A DNA stretch of 64,000 nucleotides from assembly GCA_023511455.1 (NCBI GenBank), contig JAIMBJ010000010.1, positions 31,277 through 95,276 of the forward strand. Direction: 5' to 3'. Source of the stretch: Bacillota bacterium. GTDB lineage: Bacteria > Armatimonadota > HRBIN16. Both the position numbers and the translations under genes were made by a program. Below are positions 7,216 to 16,393 of the stretch, piece by piece. The notes beneath the pieces are model-generated. The model had not been told where the DNA came from and searched no databases. It saw nothing but the letters and a program-made list of their open reading frames with translations. How positions within the stretch are numbered: the first letter of the stretch is position 1; each line of letters opens with the position of its first letter.

Positions 7216-9693
7216 GTGTCCAGAGTGTTCGTTTTCGCGCTGACGCTGGTTGCACTTACTCTGGTAGTGCAGGCGCAGGGGCTGATAGTGGGGCAGGGCG
7301 TTTTCGTAGACCGCGATGGGGCAACCCATCGCTGGCAGGTGACGCCTGCGCACAGCCTCCAGTGGGATGGGGAAATCTACATGCCAGCAGGAGTGTGGTT
7401 TACCCCGCAGTCCCTGCGAGCGGACTCTACTGAGGCGGACTTCCAGCGCGACGAGCAACTGCTGGATGCACTGGCGCGGGCAGGCATCAGCGATGTCTGT
7501 ATCGTGCCTCGCGACGCGGCGCCGACCATTCCTGCCGAACGCTGGCAGAGGCTGGTGGATGCGCTGGAGTCGCGGAACATGCGCTATGGTCTTTCCCTCG
7601 GGGAGGCGGGATTGCCTGTCGCGCAGGGGTATGTGGTGGCTCCGGCATCCAACCGTATCGCAAACATCACGCAGGGTGGGGTTGTCGTTTTCCGCGCGCC
7701 ATACGCTGACCATGCGCAGGTATTTGTGGTCGACACCCATGACGGCAGTATCCTCAGCCATACGCGCGTGGCTGTGGAGCAGGGGGTGGGGCGTCTGCCC
7801 CTTCAGCTGCAGGAAGGCGTCATGGCGATCATGGTTGCCTATCCCCATCGCCCTCTGGCGGACAACGGCGGCTTCGTCCCCGACGTATGGGATAGCTACG
7901 ATGCCTGGCGCGACGGAGTGCTGCAGACTCTGGGCAAACTGCGATTTGGCAAGGGACTTCGGTTTTTCGCGGACCCGCTGGGACGGTGGACACCCCCTTT
8001 AGAAGATGACGGTATCGTGCCGTCGTCGCCGGGGTTTCGGTTGGGCTTTGAAGCCTTTCTGGTGCGCAAGTATCAGACTCTGGAGAACCTGATGAGCGCG
8101 TGGGCGCTCTCGGAGCGCAACCTGGAGTCGTTTGCCGAAGCCGCACGTCAAATCCCCCTCTGGCGCGGGCAAAAGGGTATTCCCCAGCTGTACGACCTGC
8201 CGACGGGCAACCTGCGTCGGGTGGAGGCGACCCGCTGTGCCTACTGGAGAGACGTAAACCAGTATCGGCGGGAAGCGTTGCAGGAAGCGGCTGACCGCCT
8301 GGCGGCGGTGCTTCGTCGCCACCTGGCAGATGTGCCCGTCCTGCTGAGCTGGCAGAGGTTCCACCCGATGTATGTGTTCGCGCAGAACCAGCCGGGCGTA
8401 GAGGGGTTGCTGGTGGTTACTGCGGAGCGCGGTTTCAACCTCGCCGTCAAGGGTATGGCTCCGGCAATGGGACAGGCGACAGAGAGCGTACGCCCCACAT
8501 GGCTGCTGGCTGCGCTGGCACACGATGTGAAGCGAGACTACGCAGATAGCCAAACCCTGCACAGCGAGGCGGAGGCTCTGGCTCAAGCGGGCAGCCGGGG
8601 CTGGTTCTTCCGGGTGGCTGAGGCGTTGACAGATAACGCTCCGCTGCAGTGGTTGCGCTCTTTCCAGCAAACGGTGCTGGTACGACCGGAATGGCAGTTG
8701 CCTCCCAAGGTGCTTTTCTTCCCTCAGACTGCATCGGGTATCTGCGAGGTCAAAAAACTGCCCGGAGACGTGTGGTGGCTCCCGTCGGTGCGTGAGGGAG
8801 CCATGGTGAACGTGGGGCGGAACTACCGGGCTTACCATATCCGTACGCTCACCGGAGAGCAGTACGTCATGTGGTCGGTGGACAAAGACCGCCCGGTCAA
8901 TTTCCGCCTGATTGAGCCGCGTGTGTTCACAGCGCACCTGCCTGATGGCACGCCCGTCAAAATCAGTGGGAAAGGGCGCAATTTCTCGTTGAATCTCCCA
9001 ACGGTGCCGGTGGTGTTTACCGGTAGCGGAACGCTGTTCCCGGTGGAAGCTGCCGAGGACGCAGTCAATGAGCTGGCAAGGCTGATCAAAATCGGGGAGT
9101 CGCGTCGGGTAGATGTAGGGACAGGTCGGTTCCGCTGGCAGCAGGCGCGCGATAACCTCCGGGCTGGTCAGGTGTATACTGCCTATCTGCTCGCCAGTGA
9201 GGCACTGGATGAGCTGGTTCAGCGGTTATCGCAGTACCTCTGGATGGAAGCGGAAACGGCGGACGAAAGCAACTTCGATGAGATTGTAGACCTGCCCTGG
9301 GCAAGTGGTGGTAAGGTGGTACGACTGCAAAACATCAACGACCCACCCGCGCGAGGTTATTTCCTGCGCTATCGGTTCGCCGTGAGAGAGGAAGGGAACT
9401 ATGCCCTGTGGGTAGCGTGCCGCACGGAAGGCGGTTCGCCGCTGCTATGGAGCGTCGACGATAACGCCCCACAGCCACCGGAAAGCACCGTCTCCGTCGG
9501 TGGTTACGGCGAGGGCTTCGGATGGATACGCATGGGCACCGTGAGGTTGTCCCCGGGGTTTCATGTTCTGGAACTGCGAGTGGTGCAGCGTGCCGGAGAG
9601 GGTATTAAACCCTATGTGCAGTGGTGCGATGTGGTGTTGCTCACCGCCGAGAATATCATCCCACAGGGTACCGTCAAGCCTCCCGTCAGGTAG
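7216..9693 (+). CDS. Large secreted protein, possible glycoside hydrolase-like
   Basis: The product is an 825-residue exported protein. I chose GTG 7216 because an AAGGGTGAG ribosome site precedes it and a good signal peptide follows (VFVFALTLVALTLVVQAQG). An upstream ATG at 7120 would bury that signal. The N-terminal half contains segments that look like a TIM-barrel glycosidase (WFTPQSLRADSTEADFQRDE, FADPLGRWTPPLED, a Trp-rich ADVPVLLSWQRFHP). The last 150 residues (WMEAETADESNFDEIVDL to the end) resemble a jelly-roll carbohydrate-binding module. Catalytic acids cannot be assigned. The membrane protein gene starts 6 bases after its stop. Confidence 0.72.
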   Translation: MSRVFVFALTLVALTLVVQAQGLIVGQGVFVDRDGATHRWQVTPAHSLQWDGEIYMPAGVWFTPQSLRADSTEADFQRDEQLLDALARAGISDVCIVPRDAAPTIPAERWQRLVDALESRNMRYGLSLGEAGLPVAQGYVVAPASNRIANITQGGVVVFRAPYADHAQVFVVDTHDGSILSHTRVAVEQGVGRLPLQLQEGVMAIMVAYPHRPLADNGGFVPDVWDSYDAWRDGVLQTLGKLRFGKGLRFFADPLGRWTPPLEDDGIVPSSPGFRLGFEAFLVRKYQTLENLMSAWALSERNLESFAEAARQIPLWRGQKGIPQLYDLPTGNLRRVEATRCAYWRDVNQYRREALQEAADRLAAVLRRHLADVPVLLSWQRFHPMYVFAQNQPGVEGLLVVTAERGFNLAVKGMAPAMGQATESVRPTWLLAALAHDVKRDYADSQTLHSEAEALAQAGSRGWFFRVAEALTDNAPLQWLRSFQQTVLVRPEWQLPPKVLFFPQTASGICEVKKLPGDVWWLPSVREGAMVNVGRNYRAYHIRTLTGEQYVMWSVDKDRPVNFRLIEPRVFTAHLPDGTPVKISGKGRNFSLNLPTVPVVFTGSGTLFPVEAAEDAVNELARLIKIGESRRVDVGTGRFRWQQARDNLRAGQVYTAYLLASEALDELVQRLSQYLWMEAETADESNFDEIVDLPWASGGKVVRLQNINDPPARGYFLRYRFAVREEGNYALWVACRTEGGSPLLWSVDDNAPQPPESTVSVGGYGEGFGWIRMGTVRLSPGFHVLELRVVQRAGEGIKPYVQWCDVVLLTAENIIPQGTVKPPVR

Positions 9694-9699
9694 AAGCTC

Positions 9700-10488
9700 A
9701 TGGAAAAGCCGTCTTCTCCCACCATCACCTTTTTCCGGGCGTTGCGCAGCGCAACAGGCGACGCCTACGACCGCCTCGGGTTGACCCTGGCAAGTAGCCT
9801 GCTGTGGCTGATCGCACTGTTGGTGGCGTCGGTCGCCATTAACTTTGCCGCTGTTACAAAACAGGTGATAGTGGTTCTGGCGGTGTTTTTCGCAGGCTCG
9901 GTGCTGCTGGGCGAGGTGTGGATGGGGTGTGTGTATCTAGCGTATCGCGTGGCGACGCGTGATGACCCGTCTCTGCTGTGCTTTGTCGAAGCATGGCGCG
10001 CATTGGGTTGGAAAACGCTGTGGATGGCGGTCATCCAGACCTTTGTCACGCTGGTCATCACGGCAAACGTCGCGCTCTATCTGCAGAGCAATCTGCTGTT
10101 CATGCGTGTGTTCGGGGTGGTTATCCTGTACATTTTGCTCCTGTGGATAACCGCCATGCTGTATCAGTATCCGTTGCTGGTGGAGCATGTCTTCGGGGCG
10201 TATGCCGCAGAGCAGACCAAAACGAGCTGGCTGAGGAGGGTGCTTCGACGTTCCCTTCTTTTAACCATAGGCAACCTGCCATTCAGTGCGGGGATGTTCG
10301 CGATGATAGCGGCATGGGCAATCTTCTGCGTGCTCAGCGTCATAGGGGTAGCGCTGATGTTCGCCGGCTTTGCAGCACTGGCGACGGTATACTGGACCCG
10401 CGCTTTGCTCATTAACTACGGCGTTATTGTGCTGCCGCCAGAGCCGGAGGTTATTCCCGATGAACAGTTTCGCCTGCCGGATGAGTAA
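9700..10488 (+). CDS. Polytopic membrane protein (DUF624-like)
   Basis: This 262-residue protein has about six hydrophobic helices separated by short loops and begins with a soluble segment, MEKPSSPTITFFRALRSATGD. The pattern (paired helices, a cytoplasmic loop with VEAWRALGWKTLW, late RRVLRRSLLL) resembles DUF624 membrane proteins often placed beside sugar-transport and glycosidase genes; this assignment is tentative. It follows the secreted protein by 6 bases and is probably translated from the same mRNA. Confidence 0.65.
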   Translation: MEKPSSPTITFFRALRSATGDAYDRLGLTLASSLLWLIALLVASVAINFAAVTKQVIVVLAVFFAGSVLLGEVWMGCVYLAYRVATRDDPSLLCFVEAWRALGWKTLWMAVIQTFVTLVITANVALYLQSNLLFMRVFGVVILYILLLWITAMLYQYPLLVEHVFGAYAAEQTKTSWLRRVLRRSLLLTIGNLPFSAGMFAMIAAWAIFCVLSVIGVALMFAGFAALATVYWTRALLINYGVIVLPPEPEVIPDEQFRLPDE

Positions 10489-10570
10489 ATGAGGCTTGCG
10501 GTTGTCTGCTCCGAGATAACCAGATAACAACAACGCACTGCCAGATTACATTGTAAAAGGAGGGTGAGTC

Positions 10571-11515
10571 ATGTTCGAGGTAACCTGCCTAGGCATTCTG
10601 GTTGCCGATGTGGTTGGCAAGCCAATAGACACCTATCCCGAACGCGGTCGGCTCCAGCTGGTCGAGCGCATGGAGCTGCACAGCGGTGGCTGCGCTGCGA
10701 ACACGGGCGTGTCGTTGGCGAAAATCGGTGTCCGCACCGCCGTCATCGGCAAGGTGGGCAACGACGGCTTTGGCGACTTTCTGGTGCAGGTGCTGCAAAA
10801 GCACGGCATCGACACGCGCGGCGTCAAGCGCGACGAAAAGGAAGCCACCAGCGCGACGATGGTGATGGTGCACAGCGATGGCGAACGCTCGTTCCTGCAC
10901 TATATCGGTGCAAACGCCGCGTTGCGATTGGAAGACGTGGACATGGACATCGTGCGGCAAAGCAAGGTGCTTCATGTGGCAGGCGCGCTGGTCATGCCCG
11001 GCATCGACGGCGAGCCAACGGCAGAACTGCTGCGCCGTGCGAAAGAGATGGGTATTATCACCAGCTTCGACACGGTGTGGAACACCAGCAGCGGGTGGAT
11101 GAACACCGTCAAGCCCTGCCTGCCCTACGTGGACTACATGATACCCAGCATCGAAGAGGCGAAGATGCTCACCGGCAAGGAAGACCCCGAGGACATCGCG
11201 CAAGTGTTTCTAGAACACGGTGTGAAGGTGGTCGGGTTGAAGATGGGTGAGCGTGGATGTTACATCCGCACCGCGGACGTCAGGCTGTCTATCCCGCGCT
11301 ATCAGGTGCAGGCGGTGGACGCGCTGGGAGCAGGTGATGCCTTTGCCGCTGGCTTTTTGACCGGCGTGGTGAAGGGCTGGGATTTGGAGCAGACCGGTCG
11401 CTTCGCCAACGCAGTGGGCGCGCTGTGTGTGACCGCGCTTGGTGCCACTACAGGCGTGCGCTCACTGGAAGAGACGATGGACTTCATGCAAAGGACGCCG
11501 ATGGCGTCGGGATGA
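10571..11515 (+). CDS. PfkB-family sugar kinase
   Basis: This 314-residue cytosolic kinase of the ribokinase/PfkB group phosphorylates a sugar or nucleoside hydroxyl with ATP. The first PfkB signature is ELHSGGCAANTGVSLAKIG (36-54). The second, AVDALGAGDAFAAGF, carries the anion-hole GAGD and catalytic base D256. Substrate-lid residues and an ATP-site NAVGALCVTALGAT region are present. The start has an excellent AAAAGGAGGGTGAG ribosome site. Specificity (ribose, fructose, KDG, adenosine) cannot be decided by reading. The protease gene starts 1 base after its stop. Confidence 0.92.
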   Translation: MFEVTCLGILVADVVGKPIDTYPERGRLQLVERMELHSGGCAANTGVSLAKIGVRTAVIGKVGNDGFGDFLVQVLQKHGIDTRGVKRDEKEATSATMVMVHSDGERSFLHYIGANAALRLEDVDMDIVRQSKVLHVAGALVMPGIDGEPTAELLRRAKEMGIITSFDTVWNTSSGWMNTVKPCLPYVDYMIPSIEEAKMLTGKEDPEDIAQVFLEHGVKVVGLKMGERGCYIRTADVRLSIPRYQVQAVDALGAGDAFAAGFLTGVVKGWDLEQTGRFANAVGALCVTALGATTGVRSLEETMDFMQRTPMASG

Positions 11516-11516
11516 G

Positions 11517-12368
11517 ATGGAAGGAGCCAGCCCTTTTCTGGAAATAGCCCGCCAGGGCAGGAACGAGTGGTGGCGGTATGTGGCGGGCGTTGTGTTTATT
11601 TTTGTCTGCTGGATGGGCGGACAGGTGATTACCGCCGTGCCTCTGGTGTCGCGCGAGCCTGACCCCGCCCGCGCGGACCTGCTGCTGCTTGCGCTGTTGC
11701 TGCTCAGCTTCGCGCCCGGGCTGGCAGCAGTCGCATTGGCGGTGCGGTTGCTGCATGGCAGGCCCTTCCGCACGCTCGTGACCCCTTACGCGCAGGTATC
11801 GTGGAAACGATTGGCAACGGGCTTCGTTGGGTGGTTTGTGCTTGCGGCAGTAGCAGGGCTGGTAGAAGCCTTGCTGCATCCGGGCAGGTATCAGCCAAAC
11901 CCCGAACCGCTGACGGTTTTGCCGTTCTTGGTGGTGGCTGCGCTGTTGATACCGGTTCAGGCGGGCACGGAGGAGCTTATCTATCGGGGCTACCTGCTGC
12001 AGGCAACGGGTTTCCTCTTGCGGCATCCCGTTTTGCTGTCCATCTTGAACGGTTTGCTCTTCGCCCTACCCCACGCGGCGAATCCAGAGACCACTGCAGG
12101 CTTCGTCAAGGTGATGCTTCTGTATTTCCTCGCCGGATTCTTCTGGGCGTTCATCACCCTGCGCTCTGGCACCCTGGAGCTGGCACTGGGGGCGCACACG
12201 GCGAATAACTTCTTTACCGCAGTGGTGGCAAACTTTCGGGAAACCGCTATCCCCAGCCGCTCTTTCTTCACGATTACGGAGATAGACGCGAACTATCAGC
12301 TGGTGAGCCTGATTGTCGGCATGGTGGTTTTCTATCTGGTTTTGGTGCGTCGGTCTGGTGACCAGTGA
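11517..12368 (+). CDS. CPBP-family (CAAX/Abi) membrane metalloprotease
   Basis: This 283-residue membrane protein has about seven to eight helices and carries the CPBP/Abi motifs: EE at 152-153 with R157 (AGTEELIYRGYLL), H186 (LLFALPHAANP) and H227 with N230/N231 (LGAHTANNFF). These form the glutamate/histidine active site of the Rce1-like intramembrane protease family. I start it at ATG 11517, 1 base after the PfkB stop; a longer frame from 11439 lies inside the kinase. Bacterial members act in bacteriocin immunity, protein maturation or have no known role. Its end overlaps the convergent gene at 12332 by 37 bases. Confidence 0.85.
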   Translation: MEGASPFLEIARQGRNEWWRYVAGVVFIFVCWMGGQVITAVPLVSREPDPARADLLLLALLLLSFAPGLAAVALAVRLLHGRPFRTLVTPYAQVSWKRLATGFVGWFVLAAVAGLVEALLHPGRYQPNPEPLTVLPFLVVAALLIPVQAGTEELIYRGYLLQATGFLLRHPVLLSILNGLLFALPHAANPETTAGFVKVMLLYFLAGFFWAFITLRSGTLELALGAHTANNFFTAVVANFRETAIPSRSFFTITEIDANYQLVSLIVGMVVFYLVLVRRSGDQ

Positions 12369-15300
12369 ATCTGGCTCACTGTGCGCATCTCTTCGATCCA
12401 CACCCACCACGCTGGCTCGCCGTCCGCATGCCCGGACGCCTGTAGTCGCGTTTTTGCTGCGGCGGGCAGGGTATTCGTCCGCAGCCATCGTCTGGCATCC
12501 TCCTCGCTGGTGAAGGGACCCAACCGCACCGACAGGAGGGGTATGGGTTTGTCGCAGGACAGCGTGAATGTTCCCTCTTTTCGCCATGAATAGCGCAGGC
12601 GAGCGACCTGTAACCCTTTTTCCGCCGGAATCAGCACCGGGAAGTTGTCTACCTCGATACCGCTCAGCGGAGAAGGGGCACGGGGCAGGATGCGCACATG
12701 CCGGGGGTTGGTATCGTCTATCCCGGCGCAGGCTTCCAGAGCGTGCATGGCGGGTCCCTGATTGGCGCCGTTGCTCAGGTCGCCGATGCGGTACCACATC
12801 CCGTTCGGCAGGATGCATGTGCCTTCGGGGATAATCCACAGCCACTTTCGCCATTCAATACCTCGCGGGGGGTCGGCGTAATCCATGTTTTTGTCATAGG
12901 TGTATTTGGCGAGGTTCCAGAGCAGTTTACCCGCGTCGTCCATCTCGTCCAGCATGAGGGCGGCATGGCTGAGCCAGCCCTGCCCGTAGCCCATTGCCAG
13001 CACGGGCGCGTGCCCATACCGCTGACTCAACTGCCTGCGCAACGTGTTGCGGGTGATGGAGGTCATCATGCTGTTCCAGCGCGCGGGGTCGTAGCCGTCC
13101 AGATAGATAGAGAACCATGCCTGCACGAGAGAGTCCTGCAGGCTCGGCAACACCGAGTAGGGGCTGACTCGCCAGCAGAAGTTGTTATGGTCACCCACTT
13201 TCAACAGGCGCACCATGCCAACCTGCAGGCGGTCAGCGTATGCGCGCCAGCGGGATGCCAGTTCCCTTTCGCCCAACGCGTCAGCGATTTGCGCGGAGCA
13301 ACGCAGTGCCACCATGCAGGTGTAAGTGGCGTAGGGTTCGTACATATCGGCGTTCGCGTAGTTGCGCCGAATCTTCTCAGGGTCGGTTTCCCTGCTCATT
13401 CCGGGCGGACATAACGGCAGATGGGGTCCCCCTCCCCAGCCTGTAACTTCCCCTTCACTGAATATCACGTCGCGCCCGGTGTAGTCCATGAACCAGCACA
13501 CAAACTCGGCGGCGTCGCGTGTGGAGTCCCAGCGGCTTTTGCCGTAAACGTGTGGGCGTGGAGCGGTTAACCATTCCTCTGTGGGTGCGCCCAGCATCCG
13601 CCATGCCACCCACCTGCCCACCATCGTTGCGGCATGCCCCTCCATTTCCTCATTGCCGTCAATCTCGTTGATTGCCCACGGCAGGGAATAGGGACCGTTC
13701 ATCACAAACGCCCAGTGCGGCGGTGCATCTTTCGGGTAGCGTGAAATGTCCAGAGGTTCGTTGGGAGGACCCTGCGCCGGGTCGCGGTTGGCGCGGTAGA
13801 AGTAGAGCCATCGATCGCAGAAGTCCACGTAGTTGGTGCGGCGGGCATCATCGTAAGCGCACCGCAACACAAGGGTTGCGTAGTGGTCCGAACTGCGTCC
13901 GTATGCCCCCTCGGCGTATACCCCGATGGGCGCCCAGGTACCGATACCGCTGTAGCCGCCGTACCAGGGGCAGTCCTTGCCCGTTTCACGGAAAAAGCCC
14001 GTGCTGCTCTCGAACTTTTCCATCATCTGCAGGATGTTGGCAGTCCAGATGTTGGTGAGCATATCCGCCTCGCGCCCGCCCAGAAAGCGGATACGGGCTA
14101 CATCCGCGTCTTTGGGAAAAGGCAGTAGCGGCACTCGGCGCGGGAGGTCTTCTGTCGAGGTATACAGGGCACGTGCCAGTGCGTCCAAATCGGCAATCCA
14201 GTTCGGCACGCGGTAAGAGGCGAAAGCAGGTTTGAGGTCATCGGCATCCGCGCGCCACCGACCGAAGGGCTTCAGGTTTGCCTCTGGCTGGGCAGATGCC
14301 AGCGTGATGGCGGAAATGAGGGGGCGTCCGCGCGTATCGGGATTGTCTATCACCGTGATGGCTTCTATCCGTTTGGGGCGAGGGCGAATGGCAAGGTAGT
14401 AGTGGGCGTGCCGGCGGTCGTTGGTAGCGGCTTCCTCGCTTTCGCGCAGACGCAGGGCGCGCCGCAGGATGCGCATGTATTCCGGGCGCGAGGCGAAAGG
14501 CTCGCGGATGGGCACGCTTACCGAGTGGGTGGGACCGTGTGCCCACTGCGCCACGAACCACGCAGTCGCCCCGATGACAAGTGGCACCCTGTCGCTTGTG
14601 CCGTCTTCGTAGTGGATAAGCAGTTCGCCAATGGACGTGCCGACATATACTAGGTCGTCGCGTTTGTCGCGCAGTTCGGGGTGTTCGCCCCAGTGCGCCA
14701 ATCCGTAATCCCAGCCTTCATTCATCATACCCAGCAGATACAGCGTTTCAGCCTGAGCATGTATCGGGATGGTTTCGCGGTGACCTTCCACCTGCCGACG
14801 GGATGTTCCACGCCGTTCGGGAACCGCTGCCAGAAACGGTATCGACCTGCACAGCACCATCTCTGCCCCCTCGTCGATGGGCACAGCGTAGAGGTCGTTG
14901 CGTTCCACAGGTTTGGCGATGGGAGGGTCTTCCTGTCGGTAATCAGCGAAGGCAATCCACGCGAAGCCACCGGGGCGAATGACAGGGTTACCGTCGATGA
15001 CCTCCAGATACACCTGCCTTCCGATAAGGTCTGCGGTAACCCATTTCACCGGCGTCAGGGTATTACTGCCGGGCGTATGCGCTCGGCGGAGGATGGCGCC
15101 GTCGGGGTGCGAGCGCAAAAGCACCCAGGTGCGGTCGCCATCGTTCTGGGCGTTCCGGGTGCCGTCCCACCCTGCAATGAGGAAACGCTGTATGGGCGTG
15201 CGGATGGTGAACACAGGGGAGCGCAACGTGCCGGTGTTGCTTTCGCCAGCTTCCAGCGAGTTCACCACGTAGCCGGGTTGTACACCCTGCGGCGAGAAGA

Positions 15301-15472
15301 AGGGGGGATTCAGGCTGATTCGCCATGTCTGCTCGTTCTCGACCGTCCAGCCCTGCAGCGTGCCGGAGGCGAACCGCAATATCGCATCGGTATCCGATGG
15401 CACACGGGCGAACGCGCAGACGCTACCACTCGTGACAAGCGCAATCAGCAACACCACCAGCCTAATCCACAT
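12332..15472 (-). CDS. Large secreted protein, six-hairpin glycosidase-like
   Basis: This 1046-residue exported protein starts at ATG 15472 behind a GGAGGGA site and has the signal peptide MWIRLVVLLIALVTSGSVCAF. The N-terminal third is beta-rich (FASGTLQGWTVENEQTWRI), consistent with a binding or sandwich domain. The C-terminal half has repeating aromatic helices with conserved-looking acidic patches (NEIDGNEEMEGHAATMVG, MGYGQGWLSHAALMLDEMD, WIIPEGTCILPNGMW). This suggests an alpha/alpha toroid of the six-hairpin glycosidase superfamily. No GH family can be fixed by eye. The frame remains open to 15685, but that extension is arginine/glycine-rich and non-coding in character. Confidence 0.7.
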   Translation of the reverse strand: MWIRLVVLLIALVTSGSVCAFARVPSDTDAILRFASGTLQGWTVENEQTWRISLNPPFFSPQGVQPGYVVNSLEAGESNTGTLRSPVFTIRTPIQRFLIAGWDGTRNAQNDGDRTWVLLRSHPDGAILRRAHTPGSNTLTPVKWVTADLIGRQVYLEVIDGNPVIRPGGFAWIAFADYRQEDPPIAKPVERNDLYAVPIDEGAEMVLCRSIPFLAAVPERRGTSRRQVEGHRETIPIHAQAETLYLLGMMNEGWDYGLAHWGEHPELRDKRDDLVYVGTSIGELLIHYEDGTSDRVPLVIGATAWFVAQWAHGPTHSVSVPIREPFASRPEYMRILRRALRLRESEEAATNDRRHAHYYLAIRPRPKRIEAITVIDNPDTRGRPLISAITLASAQPEANLKPFGRWRADADDLKPAFASYRVPNWIADLDALARALYTSTEDLPRRVPLLPFPKDADVARIRFLGGREADMLTNIWTANILQMMEKFESSTGFFRETGKDCPWYGGYSGIGTWAPIGVYAEGAYGRSSDHYATLVLRCAYDDARRTNYVDFCDRWLYFYRANRDPAQGPPNEPLDISRYPKDAPPHWAFVMNGPYSLPWAINEIDGNEEMEGHAATMVGRWVAWRMLGAPTEEWLTAPRPHVYGKSRWDSTRDAAEFVCWFMDYTGRDVIFSEGEVTGWGGGPHLPLCPPGMSRETDPEKIRRNYANADMYEPYATYTCMVALRCSAQIADALGERELASRWRAYADRLQVGMVRLLKVGDHNNFCWRVSPYSVLPSLQDSLVQAWFSIYLDGYDPARWNSMMTSITRNTLRRQLSQRYGHAPVLAMGYGQGWLSHAALMLDEMDDAGKLLWNLAKYTYDKNMDYADPPRGIEWRKWLWIIPEGTCILPNGMWYRIGDLSNGANQGPAMHALEACAGIDDTNPRHVRILPRAPSPLSGIEVDNFPVLIPAEKGLQVARLRYSWRKEGTFTLSCDKPIPLLSVRLGPFTSEEDARRWLRTNTLPAAAKTRLQASGHADGEPAWWVWIEEMRTVSQIHWSPDRRTKTR

Positions 15473-15552
15473 GTCTTCCCTCCGCCCTCTATCACGCCAT
15501 CGGGGAGATACCAACGGTAGAGTTGCCGCCGGGGATAGCTCACAGGATGTCT

Positions 15553-16296
15553 TCAGTGGATTAGCCCGGACCCATCCTGTGGCACACCATCCAGTACCAC
15601 CAGTACTCCGCGCTGTTGCGCCAGCTCGTGTGCGCTGCCGGTAATGCCTTTCCCTGCCACCACCGCCACGGTGCGGATGTCCCACTGGCGCAGTCGTTCG
15701 GCGCGCGCCAGCGCACGCTGCACGTCGTTGTCATCGACCGTCCACGAGATTTCCCACACCATCAGATAATCTTCGCCCGTTTCCCGATGCCTCCCGGTGG
15801 ACAGCATGTCCACGAGACGCAGTTCGTCCCAGTCCTCTCGGGAGAGGGGACGCTGGTCGTCGAGGTTGTCCAGATAGATTCCGGTCTCGACAACGCGCAT
15901 CCGCTTGAAAAACTTGCCCAGAATGGAGGTCGCGTGGTTCCGATAGTAGTCCTCTAGCGCCACGCCTTTCAAGATGCTCAGGTCATAATGCATTTCAGTG
16001 ACCCGTTCGACAAGGGCTTCTATTCGCTCGGTCAGCTGGTCGATTCGACGGTCGCTTGCTTTCTGATATTCGGCAAGCTCCTGAAACCGCCGCTCGTTCT
16101 GCTCGGCGAGTTCACGCAGGCGTCGGTCGGTCTCCGCAGTCTGCTCCACGAGGCGCATTAGCGCTTCTTCTATCCGGTCGATGCGCGAAGGCATCTGCCG
16201 GTACTGGTCGGTCAGCAGGGCGTTGAGCAGCGGTTCTCGCCACTCGGGATGCTCCTGTAGCGCGCGGATGATGTCTTCTATGGTCTCCAGAGCCAT
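15553..16296 (-). CDS. Coiled-coil protein with PD-(D/E)XK-like C-terminal domain
   Basis: The 247-residue protein belongs to a coiled-coil family (DUF3782-like) common in thermophilic and hot-spring bacteria and archaea. Residues 1-30 (IEDIIRALQEHPEWREPLLN) form a conserved helical cap. Residues 35-105 are a coiled coil (AETDRRLRELAEQNERRF). The C-terminal domain (about 110-247) has GEDYLMVWEISWTVDDNDVQRALARAE, compatible with a nuclease-like E-x-x core. A paralogue lies at 19092-20189, and the two flank selD-purE-purK. RBS AGGAGA and a TATAAT-like -10 (16320-16325) precede the ATG. Function unknown. Confidence 0.75.
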   Translation of the reverse strand: MALETIEDIIRALQEHPEWREPLLNALLTDQYRQMPSRIDRIEEALMRLVEQTAETDRRLRELAEQNERRFQELAEYQKASDRRIDQLTERIEALVERVTEMHYDLSILKGVALEDYYRNHATSILGKFFKRMRVVETGIYLDNLDDQRPLSREDWDELRLVDMLSTGRHRETGEDYLMVWEISWTVDDNDVQRALARAERLRQWDIRTVAVVAGKGITGSAHELAQQRGVLVVLDGVPQDGSGLIH

Positions 16297-16319
16297 CTGT
16301 CATCCCATCTCCTGCACCT

Positions 16320-16325
16320 ATTATA
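16320..16325 (-). promoter_or_regulatory. -10 box of the coiled-coil gene at 15553-16296
   Basis: The minus strand reads TATAAT here, 24 bases before the ATG at 16296. The same box occurs before the paralogous gene (20212-20217). No good -35 hexamer is visible at the usual spacing, so this is a weak call. Confidence 0.4.
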
Positions 16326-16371
16326 CCGTAACGGGATGGCGCGGCGCAGAGATGGTTCCTCGCCAACACGT

Positions 16372-16389
16372 GTTTATGGTATCATAAAC
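16372..16389. promoter_or_regulatory. Palindrome upstream of selD
   Basis: Arms GTTTATG and CATAAAC, separated by GTAT, form a perfect inverted repeat that ends 4 bases before the selD ATG. It covers the place where a ribosome site would be expected, and selD has no clear Shine-Dalgarno sequence. It may be an operator or a small 5' hairpin that controls translation. Confidence 0.4.
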
Positions 16390-16393
16390 CGGT

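Noticed and set aside
15473..15685. N-terminal extension of the 1046-residue secreted protein
   Set aside because: It would bury the signal peptide at 15472 and consists of arginine/glycine-rich low-quality sequence.
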